Shown: piece by piece, positions 26,614 through 34,227 of the stretch
Layout: every line of letters starts with the position of its first letter
Numbering within the stretch: the stretch's first letter is position 1
Source of the DNA: Fimbriimonas planktonicus
Lineage (GTDB): Bacteria > Armatimonadota > Fimbriimonadia > Fimbriimonadales > Fimbriimonadaceae
DNA: 64,000 bases
Direction: 5' to 3'
Assembly: GCA_965234685.1 (NCBI GenBank)
Contig: OZ248539.1
Coordinates: forward strand, 1-64,000
Program-made: the position numbers and the translations under genes
Notes under the pieces: model-generated
The model's database searches: none
Seen by the model: only the letters and a program-made list of their open reading frames with translations
Told to the model about the DNA's origin: nothing

Positions 26614-27711
26614 TTACTTCATGTCAGGGAACTTCAGGGTGAGGGCGTCGCGAAGTTTCATGTTTTGCCGCTGGTATCGAAGTCGGTACGTTCCGACTCC
26701 GCTCAGTCGCAGGCTCAGGTCTCGGTACTCAATGACCTCGTTTGGTACGAACTTCGGCCAGGGGAAGCGAACTTCACCTTTCGCAGGAGCAGCATCTTTG
26801 ATCTTTCGGCCGTCGGGCGTGGAGAAAGTGACGAGAGCTGCTTCTGGGTCATTGAGGCTCACGGCGACGCTGTACTGGGTCGGGTCTGCGAAGATTCCTC
26901 CGTGCAACGGTCGGGGCTTTTTTACGTTGCCGCCGATGTCCAATTTGAATTGGTCAGGAGCGTAAGCGTTGCTGGCCTGGTGCCGAATTTCAGCCTTCAG
27001 TTGAACCTCTTCACCGTCGAGGATGATATTTGGTGGGAGGGTGAACTCGATCTGGATTCTATTGTTGGTTGCGTTCACGTACTGGATAGTGCCGAGCTTC
27101 CAGTTGACGGTGGGCGAAATCTTTGGAAGGGTGCCGACCGGTTCTGGGTTGGCGGCGGTCGAGGTCCAAACGTTCACCTCGTCGGTCATGAGCCGAGCTC
27201 GTCGGAAGATTTGGAAGGTCTTGTTTTTGTATATGCTGTCGCTGCTCACGCCGTTTACCGTGCGCTTGCGGTCGCGCAGATCACTGATTGTCCAGCCGCG
27301 TCGCAGCAGTGGCTCTCCGAACGCCGGGTCCATAACGTTAGCAATCTGACTCACGTCACGCGGCATTCCAGAGCTTCCAAACATCTGGATGAGGTGGTCA
27401 ATGTGGCCCTCGTTGTCGGTGACAAACCCCGAATGGTCTTCTGGCTGGCCCTCGCTAGCGTTTCCGATGATGATGACGTCACCCGCTTGGAGTGCCTGCG
27501 AATCCCCAGGACGTGCCATGAATGCAAGGGAGTAGCCAAGAGCGGTCAACCGACTCTTGAGGCCCATAGGGTCCATGTTGTTGAAGTCCTTGCCTTTCCC
27601 GGTGGCGAATTGACTGGCCCGATAGAGGGTGTAGTCGTGGCACCAGGTGATCGCCGATCCGACATTGGCGGTCACGATCAGGCCGAAGACCATCAGCGAT
27701 TTAAATTTCAT
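26614..27711 (-). CDS. Secreted CHAP-like amidase-fold protein
   Basis: The start at 27711 gives 365 residues with a signal peptide (MKFKSLMVFGLIVTANVGSA). Residues 22-110 resemble a CHAP/NlpC-P60 cysteine hydrolase domain: WCHDYTLYRASQF with the candidate catalytic Cys, then GDVIIIGNASEG and DHSGFVTD with the candidate His. The C-terminal 200 residues are beta-rich, possibly binding or adhesion modules. The longer ATG at 27747 lies on the -35 box and is rejected. It may act on peptidoglycan, but no cell-wall-binding motif is recognised. Confidence 0.65.
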   Translation of the reverse strand: MKFKSLMVFGLIVTANVGSAITWCHDYTLYRASQFATGKGKDFNNMDPMGLKSRLTALGYSLAFMARPGDSQALQAGDVIIIGNASEGQPEDHSGFVTDNEGHIDHLIQMFGSSGMPRDVSQIANVMDPAFGEPLLRRGWTISDLRDRKRTVNGVSSDSIYKNKTFQIFRRARLMTDEVNVWTSTAANPEPVGTLPKISPTVNWKLGTIQYVNATNNRIQIEFTLPPNIILDGEEVQLKAEIRHQASNAYAPDQFKLDIGGNVKKPRPLHGGIFADPTQYSVAVSLNDPEAALVTFSTPDGRKIKDAAPAKGEVRFPWPKFVPNEVIEYRDLSLRLSGVGTYRLRYQRQNMKLRDALTLKFPDMK

Positions 27712-27717
27712 GGCGTC

Positions 27718-27747
27718 AGTGTATGTCTTTTTTCCGATAACAGGCAA
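27718..27747 (-). promoter_or_regulatory. Promoter of the CHAP-like gene
   Basis: Read on the minus strand: TTGCCT (27747-27742), 18-base spacer, TACACT (27723-27718), then 6 bases to the ATG. This predicts a leaderless mRNA and fixes the start at 27711. Confidence 0.65.
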
Positions 27748-27778
27748 TTTGAAAACTACGCGCGGCCTTGTGATGGGT

Positions 27779-27807
27779 TTGCCGGAAATTCTTTGGAGGA
27801 CTAAACT
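27779..27807 (+). promoter_or_regulatory. Promoter of tspO
   Basis: TTGCCG (27779-27784), 17-base spacer, TAAACT (27802-27807), then 6 bases to the ATG at 27814. The predicted transcription start coincides with the start codon. Divergent from the similar promoter of the CHAP-like gene about 35 bases away. Confidence 0.65.
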
Positions 27808-27813
27808 GGGTTA

Positions 27814-28287
27814 ATGTTTGGCACTCCGGTCATCCGTTTCCTTTTGTGCCAGACCCTCGTGTTTTCAGCAAGCTTCGTCGGCGCGCAGGGTTCGATTCGC
27901 GGACTTGGGCCGTGGTATGAGCAGATCAACAAGCCGAGCTGGAATCCGCCGAATCTCGTTTTTGCTCCGGTTTGGACGGTTCTATTCTTTTTGATGGGGC
28001 TCTCGCTATTCTGGATCGTGCAGTCGGACAGCGAAAAGAAGACCGCAGCGTACGTGGCTTTTGGTCTTCAACTGGTTCTGAACGTCGCTTGGTCCTGGCT
28101 ATTCTTCGCCGGTCGGCAACTTGGCCCGGCGTTCGCGGAGATCCTGATGATGTGGGTGGGGATCCTCGTCACGATCCTGCTCTTCGCCCGAATCCAAGCC
28201 CGGGCGGCCTGGATTCTCGTGCCTTATCTGGCCTGGGTGACATTCGCTAGCGTGCTGAACTTCGTGATTTGGCGCCTTAACGCCTAA
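27814..28287 (+). CDS. tspO: TspO/MBR family membrane protein
   Basis: A 157-residue five-helix membrane protein of the translocator-protein family, which binds porphyrins and in bacteria is linked to stress and tetrapyrrole regulation. The conserved loop reads WYEQINKPSWNPPNLVFAPVWT, given here as WYEQINKPSWNPP, and the WSWLFF and NFVIWRLN segments are in place. It has an unusual signal-like first helix. The gene stands alone with its own leaderless-type promoter. Confidence 0.92.
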   Translation: MFGTPVIRFLLCQTLVFSASFVGAQGSIRGLGPWYEQINKPSWNPPNLVFAPVWTVLFFLMGLSLFWIVQSDSEKKTAAYVAFGLQLVLNVAWSWLFFAGRQLGPAFAEILMMWVGILVTILLFARIQARAAWILVPYLAWVTFASVLNFVIWRLNA

Positions 28288-28404
28288 GCAAGCCCCTGCT
28301 TTCACTGCTTGCGAACTCGTAAGCCGCGTTCCTCGGTGCCTATGCGACGCCAATTGATTTCCGCGGCCAAGGATAGTATTCGCGGCGCGCGTTTCAACCG
28401 CGTT

Positions 28405-31107
28405 TCAAGTGCGCTTGAGCGAGGCACGGGCGGAGAGGCGGAGCTCGTAGGAGGTCACTTTCCGCTCGCTGACCACGGTGTTCGGGGGCAGGGGAATGCC
28501 GTGCCTGGCCCATGCTCGGCGAGCCCAGAGGTCAATAAATCGGTATTCGGCGTTGCCCGCAAAGAAGCGGGCGTCGGTTTCGTTTCCGAGTAGCCAAAGG
28601 CTAACGGTCAGCGAGTCGAGCCAAACTCGAGGCGGTGGGCTGGCACTCATCATTTCCTCAAGTCGAGCGAGACATTCCGGTCCAGCGCCTCGGCGGGCCG
28701 CGAGATAGGCCTGTTTACCAACGGTCTGTTGCCAGCGGACCTTCTCATCGAACTCGGAGTAAATGTCCTTTGCCATGATGCAAGCGGCGATCGCCGCGTC
28801 CAAGTTCCCCTTCTCAATTTCAAGGTCGGCCAAGCAGCCGTATGCCATTGCCCGATGCACTTGAACATCGCGCGAAGGGCTGTGAACGGTCAGCGCTTCG
28901 TCGATCACGGCTTGGCCTTCCTCGAATTGCTGGTTTTGGATCAGAACTTCTGCAATGTTCATCAGCTTAAGAAGTCGCCTTCTGGGAAGCTCTTCGGTGT
29001 ATTGCATCGAGGTCCGGAGCCATTCTTCGGCCTGCGCAAACTGATCGCCGTGAAGGGCGGTGATGCCGATATTTGAGTAAGTGACGCCGATTGCGCCTTC
29101 GTCGCAGACTTCCAGCGCTTTCCAAAACGATTCGGTCGCGCGCTGGTAATCCCCGGCATAGAAGTAGGCACCACCGCCGGTGTTGAAGATCTCTGGCAAC
29201 GCGTGGACCGTCGGAAGTGAGCCAAGAATTCGCTCAAGCAACGGCAAATCTTCCGATAGAGTGCCGTTTGCAAGTGAGGTTTGGTAAAGACAAACCCACA
29301 TTTGCGCAGCGCCGGTGAACTCTCCCGTTCGGAGCGCGTTTTCAATCGCGGCTCGAACCTCTACCGCGTGGGTGTGAACCGGCTCGACGAGGGCGTAGTA
29401 CTGCGGATTGAAGGTCCGCATATTCGGCGACGTGAAGTAGTCAAAGATCGCTTGCTCAGCTCGCGAGCGATGTTCGGGAGTGATGCGATGAGCGAGGTGC
29501 CGCTGAACGGGAGGGAGAATTTCGAGCGCGGTTGAATCTTCGCGCTTGAAAACCCAGCCACCGGTCATCAGCTCGTCGATGGCAGACCCCGAAATCCCCA
29601 AGGCACCGGCGGTTTCACGGGTGAATCCATTTGGGAAGCAGCACAACGCGACGAGATTGCTCTCCACGACCGGCCCGGCGACGCTTAGGCTCCAGTTCAC
29701 ACAGGCGGCGAAATTCTGGTGCCTATGCTCGGGATTACCGAAAACTCCGATGGCATCGTTTTGATTGGCGGCCAAAGCTGCAATCGCGCTCGCCAGAGGT
29801 TCCTTGCGCAATTGCGCGGCAAAAAGTTGAATGGCCAACGGAACTCCCCCTAGCAGGCGCACCGCTTCCGCAATTTCGTGCACCGGAATATCATCTAGAT
29901 CGAGGTCGGCCTGTCGAGCGAGCAGTTGAGCGGATTCAGATTTCCGGACGTCAGCCGCGTTTTTCATTCGCCAACGAAGCGGCGAGAGGTTCAACGTTTC
30001 GCGTTCCCAGCCGGGGATGCGTCTCTGCGAGGTGGCGAGTATCCGTAGGCTAGAACCATCAACAAGGAGCGTGCTAAGCCACGCTTCAGCCTCGGAATTC
30101 AGGTCCTCAACGTTGTCGAGCAGGAGCACGGTCGGCGGCAGTTCTCGGGCATCGAACCCCTCTGCAGTTAATCCTGGTGAGACGGCGGCGAGGGCGGAAA
30201 CGACTTTGATCCGAAGGTCGCCCTGCTCCACAACGCCAAGGCAACGGGCGATCGCGACGTCGAGGTCGCTGGCAGAGGCAAGGCGTAATGCTTCCTGCGC
30301 GAGCCGAGTTTTGCCGATTCCGCCGGAGCCCACGAGGAGCAGCCGCTTGGGTTCTTGCTCGCCGAACAGCTCGTTGGCGATCTGGGCCAACTCAAGCGAG
30401 CGCCCAACGAACGAAGGCTTGCGTTGCCAGCGTGTGCCCGTCGATCGCATTTCTTCTGGAAGGGCTTCGCCAAAGAGCGATCCGGCTAGCAGCGCGAGGC
30501 TGCGCGCCACGGCGACTTTTCCTTCGCGGATCAGCGTGCGCCAAAGGGTGACGTACCACTCGGGTTGTTGGGGGTCGGCGGCGATGAGGGCAAAAATTTC
30601 GGTACATGCCAAGCCATCGGATTGGGTCGCTGCCCGGCCCATGGTTTGAATGGTGGATTCAAACTTGCGCTGCTCGTGGCTCTGCCGCAGTTCATCCACC
30701 CACGCTCCGTCGTAGCCAAGCAGAATGAGCTGCGAGTCCGCGTCGGTCTGCACGTTTGCATCACAGAAGATCTTGCGGAGGCGAACTGATTGGGCATCAG
30801 AGTCGAGGTTGTCGCCGACGCTCGTCCGGATGGAGTGAAGGGCGAGGCGCAGTTTGTTTCGGCTTGTGGAAGGGTCGTCTTCTGGCCAAAACAGATCGGC
30901 AAGGTACTGGCGTGAGAACGACTTATCCTCGTGAACGGCTAGCCAAGCCAGCAGTCCTTCGGTTTTTCGAGTGCGGAGTCGATCAACGGACTTTTCGCCA
31001 ATCTGGAGATGAAACTTGCCGAGCACGGAAAGGCTGATTTCAGATCCGCTCGTCACCTTGTCCAACAATGCATTATTCCCCGACCGCAGCCGCGTGGGCT
31101 TGCGCAA
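28405..31107 (-). CDS. SARP/AfsR-like STAND regulator with TPRs
   Basis: A 900-residue transcription regulator of the AfsR/MalT type. Order of domains: OmpR-like winged helix (about 25-110, LSVLGKFHLQIGEKSVDRLR), a BTAD-like helical region (about 115-240), a STAND/NB-ARC ATPase with Walker A VGSGGIGKTRL and Walker B TVLLLDNVEDL, then TPR-like helical repeats to the end. Such proteins sense a ligand or partner through the TPRs and activate target promoters. TTG start at 31107; the start is uncertain and an internal start nearer residue 20 is possible. The target genes are unknown; the next gene on this strand is a divergently sized acidic protein upstream. Confidence 0.8.
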   Translation of the reverse strand: MRKPTRLRSGNNALLDKVTSGSEISLSVLGKFHLQIGEKSVDRLRTRKTEGLLAWLAVHEDKSFSRQYLADLFWPEDDPSTSRNKLRLALHSIRTSVGDNLDSDAQSVRLRKIFCDANVQTDADSQLILLGYDGAWVDELRQSHEQRKFESTIQTMGRAATQSDGLACTEIFALIAADPQQPEWYVTLWRTLIREGKVAVARSLALLAGSLFGEALPEEMRSTGTRWQRKPSFVGRSLELAQIANELFGEQEPKRLLLVGSGGIGKTRLAQEALRLASASDLDVAIARCLGVVEQGDLRIKVVSALAAVSPGLTAEGFDARELPPTVLLLDNVEDLNSEAEAWLSTLLVDGSSLRILATSQRRIPGWERETLNLSPLRWRMKNAADVRKSESAQLLARQADLDLDDIPVHEIAEAVRLLGGVPLAIQLFAAQLRKEPLASAIAALAANQNDAIGVFGNPEHRHQNFAACVNWSLSVAGPVVESNLVALCCFPNGFTRETAGALGISGSAIDELMTGGWVFKREDSTALEILPPVQRHLAHRITPEHRSRAEQAIFDYFTSPNMRTFNPQYYALVEPVHTHAVEVRAAIENALRTGEFTGAAQMWVCLYQTSLANGTLSEDLPLLERILGSLPTVHALPEIFNTGGGAYFYAGDYQRATESFWKALEVCDEGAIGVTYSNIGITALHGDQFAQAEEWLRTSMQYTEELPRRRLLKLMNIAEVLIQNQQFEEGQAVIDEALTVHSPSRDVQVHRAMAYGCLADLEIEKGNLDAAIAACIMAKDIYSEFDEKVRWQQTVGKQAYLAARRGAGPECLARLEEMMSASPPPRVWLDSLTVSLWLLGNETDARFFAGNAEYRFIDLWARRAWARHGIPLPPNTVVSERKVTSYELRLSARASLKRT

Positions 31108-31201
31108 CCCATGCCGTACAGTTACGCGTTCAATGGGCCGGGAATTTCAAAGCTCCCGGTCCCGGCGATGGTGGTCGGCCGGAACCGAGGCGTGATTCAG
31201 A

Positions 31202-31582
31202 TTAGGCGGCGGGGGTTGGCTTGTCTTCTTCGGTTTCTTCAGACTCGTCCTCTGACTCCTCGTCTTCGGATTCCTCTTCGTCCTCATCTTCCTCTTCAAT
31301 CTCGAAGATGTCGTCGAATTCTTCTTCGTCCTCTTCCCACTCTTCGTCGTCGAGACTTACGAGCGCGGTGCCGATGACTTGGGTGTCTGCATCGAAGAAG
31401 AGAGAATCGCCGCTGCGAGTGAGGTGCTGAAGGACTTCGAAGCTGTCGTCGTCAATGTCCTTCACTCGGTGGATTGCGGTGTCGTCACTTTCATCGTCAA
31501 CTTGGCAAACGAAGAAGGCCTCGCCCTTTCCGCCTTTTAGGTCCCACTCAATTTGGTACTGAAGCACGCGTTGTTTCGCCAT
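31202..31582 (-). CDS. Small protein with a long acidic C-terminal tail
   Basis: A 126-residue protein. The first 75 residues look folded (QRVLQYQIEWDLKGGKGEAF, then a beta-rich region); the last 50 are almost all Glu and Asp with a few Ser, ending DKPTPAA. Acidic tails like this occur in histone chaperones, DNA mimics and some chaperone or RNA-polymerase-associated proteins. No family is recognised. It lies between the SARP-like regulator and the split uvrA, on the minus strand. Translation of the complement gives a serine repeat, which is a shadow. Confidence 0.7.
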   Translation of the reverse strand: MAKQRVLQYQIEWDLKGGKGEAFFVCQVDDESDDTAIHRVKDIDDDSFEVLQHLTRSGDSLFFDADTQVIGTALVSLDDEEWEEDEEEFDDIFEIEEEDEDEEESEDEESEDESEETEEDKPTPAA

Positions 31583-31689
31583 GGCGATATCATTTCACCC
31601 GCAAGCGGGTTCGTCTAGTGCGATTCGGCGAAAGTTCCGTCAGAATCTTTATCTGCCCGCCGCGTCTCGACGTTTGACCGCTGGTTATG

Positions 31690-31705
31690 GTAGAACGGTG
31701 TCTAC
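31690..31705. promoter_or_regulatory. Inverted repeat upstream of the uvrA N-half
   Basis: GTAGA (31690-31694) and TCTAC (31701-31705) form a 5-bp inverted repeat with a 6-base spacer, 9 bases before the proposed ATG at 31714. It overlaps TATGGT (31686-31691), a possible -10. The same parts, GTAGA and GTGTCT, recur at the start of the uvrA C-half with a 7-base longer gap. A LexA-type operator is possible but unproven. Confidence 0.35.
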
Positions 31706-31713
31706 AGGTTTTT

Positions 31714-33720
31714 ATGAGCGGAAAGCGCGTCCTTAATGATCGAATCGTGGTGGTCGGTGCCCGTGAGAACAATCTCAAGAACATCACGGTAGAGATTCCT
31801 CGCGACCAGTTGGTGGTGATCACCGGGCTTTCCGGGAGTGGCAAGTCGTCGCTCGCGTTTGACACCATCTACGCCGAAGGTCAGCGCCGATACGTCGAGT
31901 CGCTCAGTGCTTATGCCCGGCAGTTCCTAGGTCAGATGGACAAGCCCGATGTGGATCACATCGACGGCCTCTCTCCGGCGGTTTCGATTGACCAAAAGAC
32001 GGCAAGCAAGAACCCACGATCTACCGTCGGCACGGTCACGGAGATTTACGACTACCTGCGCATTCTCTTCGCTCGAGTTGGGACTCCGTTCTGTCTGAAC
32101 GGCCACGGGCCGATTCAGCGCCAAAGCACGGACCAGATTGTCGATGTCGCTCGGCAATTGCCAGAGGGGACGCGCCTTCAGATTCTTTCTCCGGTCATTC
32201 GTGGCCGAAAGGGTGAGTACAAAAAGGAACTCGTTGACATTGCGAAAGCTGGCTACGTTCGCGTTCGGGTGGACGGCCAGATGTTCGAGGTCACCGATGA
32301 CATTCCGATGGATCGGTACAAGCAGCACACCATCGAAGTAGTCGTCGACCGACTGGTGGTGAAGGAAGGCATCGAGCGACGGATGGCCGACTCCATCGAA
32401 GCGGCGCTGAAGATGGGCAAAGGGCTGCTGCAGTTGCTGGTCGGTTTTCCTGAGGACGCGGAGATTCCGCCGGCGATCACCGCGCTCGCGGCGCAGCAGG
32501 CAGATGGTCAGCTTGCGCCCGATCAAAAGGAGTTCGACCTTCTCTTTTCCGAATCATATTCCTGTCCAATTTGCGGATTCTCAATTCCTGAACTTGAGCC
32601 GCGGATGTTCTCGTTCAACTCGCCCTACGGCGCGTGTCCGGACTGTACGGGTCTCGGTACCAAGACTGAATTTGACCCGCAATTGATTGCACCCGACACC
32701 ACCAAGGAACTGAGAAACGGCGCGATTGTGCCGTTTGTGTACAAGTCTGGTGAGGTCAAGGACTGGTGGCCCGAAATGCTAGATGCGGTCGGGAAGACAG
32801 TTGGGTTTGATGCCAGCTTGCCGATTGGCCAGATTCCTGAGGACAAGCTGCACGCGGTTTGGCACGGACTTCCTGATCCAATTACCGTCGTAATGAAGTA
32901 CGGAAAGTCGGAGCGCACCTTCAAGTCCGAGTGGCGCGGGGTTTTAGCTTCCCTTCGAAAACGCTACGACGAGACGGAAAGCGAGTGGGTGAAGCAGGAC
33001 TTGGAGCAGTACATGAGCACCAAGCCGTGTCCGACCTGCAATGGTCGACGACTGAAGCCAGACTCGCTAGCGGTGAAGATTGCCGACCTGGACATGTCCG
33101 ACGTCACGCGGATGTCGATCGAGGACGGTCTAGCCTTCTTCTCGTCGCTTCCCGAAAAGCTGAGCGTTCGGCAAATGACGATTGCCGAGAGGGCGGTGAA
33201 GGAAGTCGCCGAGCGGCTGCGGTTCTTGGAAAACGTTGGGCTCGGCTACTTGACGCTGGATCGAAACGCACGAACCCTTTCCGGCGGAGAGGCTCAGCGG
33301 ATTCGGCTTGCGACCCAGATTGGTTCGGGTCTTATGGGCGTGCTTTACATCCTCGATGAACCCAGTATCGGCCTGCACCAGCGCGATAACAGCAAGCTGA
33401 TCGAAACACTCACCCGCCTTCGCGACCTCGGGAACACGGTGCTCGTGGTGGAGCACGACGAGGAAACCATGCTGGCGGCGGACTGGCTTTTGGAACTCGG
33501 ACCGGCGGCGGGTGAGCATGGCGGTGAAGTGACGGCTCAAGGCACGGTCGCAGAGTTCCTGAAATCGAATGCCGTTACGGCGCAGTATTTGCGCGGGGAA
33601 CGAAAGATCGATATTCCCGAACAACGACGCCAGCCGAGAGCGAGCAACCCCCTTGCCGCTGCGGTTGCGGTTATCGAAGCTAAACCCCGTAAAAAGACCC
33701 GTGCCGCAAAGGCATCGTAG
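31714..33720 (+). CDS. uvrA: UvrA N-terminal half (excinuclease ABC subunit A, module I)
   Basis: Damage-recognition ATPase of nucleotide excision repair, but only its first half: 668 residues instead of about 950. Present: Walker A GLSGSGKSS (38-46), UvrB-binding and insertion domains, zinc cysteines CPIC (284-287) and CPDC (308-311), CPTC (439-442), the ABC signature LSGGEAQ (522-528) and Walker B VLYILDEP (543-550). The frame ends with a basic tail (PRKKTRAAKAS) right where the second ATPase module should begin. That module is encoded separately at 34228. The ATG at 31714 is preferred to 31687 since normal UvrA starts close to IVVVGARENNLKN. Confidence 0.93.
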   Translation: MSGKRVLNDRIVVVGARENNLKNITVEIPRDQLVVITGLSGSGKSSLAFDTIYAEGQRRYVESLSAYARQFLGQMDKPDVDHIDGLSPAVSIDQKTASKNPRSTVGTVTEIYDYLRILFARVGTPFCLNGHGPIQRQSTDQIVDVARQLPEGTRLQILSPVIRGRKGEYKKELVDIAKAGYVRVRVDGQMFEVTDDIPMDRYKQHTIEVVVDRLVVKEGIERRMADSIEAALKMGKGLLQLLVGFPEDAEIPPAITALAAQQADGQLAPDQKEFDLLFSESYSCPICGFSIPELEPRMFSFNSPYGACPDCTGLGTKTEFDPQLIAPDTTKELRNGAIVPFVYKSGEVKDWWPEMLDAVGKTVGFDASLPIGQIPEDKLHAVWHGLPDPITVVMKYGKSERTFKSEWRGVLASLRKRYDETESEWVKQDLEQYMSTKPCPTCNGRRLKPDSLAVKIADLDMSDVTRMSIEDGLAFFSSLPEKLSVRQMTIAERAVKEVAERLRFLENVGLGYLTLDRNARTLSGGEAQRIRLATQIGSGLMGVLYILDEPSIGLHQRDNSKLIETLTRLRDLGNTVLVVEHDEETMLAADWLLELGPAAGEHGGEVTAQGTVAEFLKSNAVTAQYLRGERKIDIPEQRRQPRASNPLAAAVAVIEAKPRKKTRAAKAS

Positions 33721-33749
33721 TTGCGCCGGGGGGCGAATCCGATTAGTAT
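33721..33749 (+). promoter_or_regulatory. Promoter of the membrane-protein gene between the uvrA halves
   Basis: TTGCGC (33721-33726), 17-base spacer, TAGTAT (33744-33749), then 7 bases to the ATG at 33757. It starts on the base after the stop codon of the uvrA N-half. Predicted mRNA is leaderless. Confidence 0.6.
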
Positions 33750-33756
33750 TTGACCG

Positions 33757-34188
33757 ATGAGAACGTTCGGCTCGGTTTTGCTCGGCTACATCACGCTTTT
33801 CGTGCTCGTTTTCGTTAGCTACACGGTGTTGTATTCCGTACTCGGAGAAGAGGGCGCGTTCATCGCGAAGTCATATGCCGTATCGACACCTTGGCTAACG
33901 GTTAGCCTCGGGTTGTCGTTCTTAGCTGCGCTGATCGCGGGGATCTTGACGAACAAGATGGGCGGGGACGACGCTTCAATCTGGCTGCTCGTTGTCATCG
34001 TTCTTCTCGGAATCGCATTGGGCGTTATGAATCTAGGCGCGCCGCCCGCAGGCGAGCGGAGCGCATCGGTGCCACCGATGGAAGCCATGGCGAAAGCCGT
34101 CACCCCAGCTTGGGCTACGTTCGTGAACTCCGCGCTTACGGCGATCGGTTCGGCGGTGGGCTGGAAGCTTGCAAAGCCCAAACGCTAG
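33757..34188 (+). CDS. Four-helix membrane protein between the two uvrA halves
   Basis: A 143-residue hydrophobic protein with four predicted membrane segments (about 5-28, 45-68, 72-92 and 115-137) and a short basic C-terminus (KLAKPKR). The loop after helix 3 is proline- and alanine-rich. It resembles no family I know and has no link to DNA repair in its sequence. Its own promoter suggests it can be expressed independently of the flanking uvrA genes. It may simply mark an insertion that separated them. Confidence 0.7.
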   Translation: MRTFGSVLLGYITLFVLVFVSYTVLYSVLGEEGAFIAKSYAVSTPWLTVSLGLSFLAALIAGILTNKMGGDDASIWLLVVIVLLGIALGVMNLGAPPAGERSASVPPMEAMAKAVTPAWATFVNSALTAIGSAVGWKLAKPKR

Positions 34189-34227
34189 CGATCGTACGAA
34201 TTCATCGGCGACTTTTCGCGCACGAAT

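Noticed and set aside
26665..27804. Long plus-strand frame opposite the CHAP-like gene
   Set aside because: The minus strand has a signal peptide, catalytic motifs and a good promoter; the plus-strand frame has none and covers the tspO promoter.
31221..31430. Serine-rich repeat protein on the plus strand, resembling an adhesin or a simple repeat array
   Set aside because: It is the complement of the Glu/Asp tail of the acidic protein.
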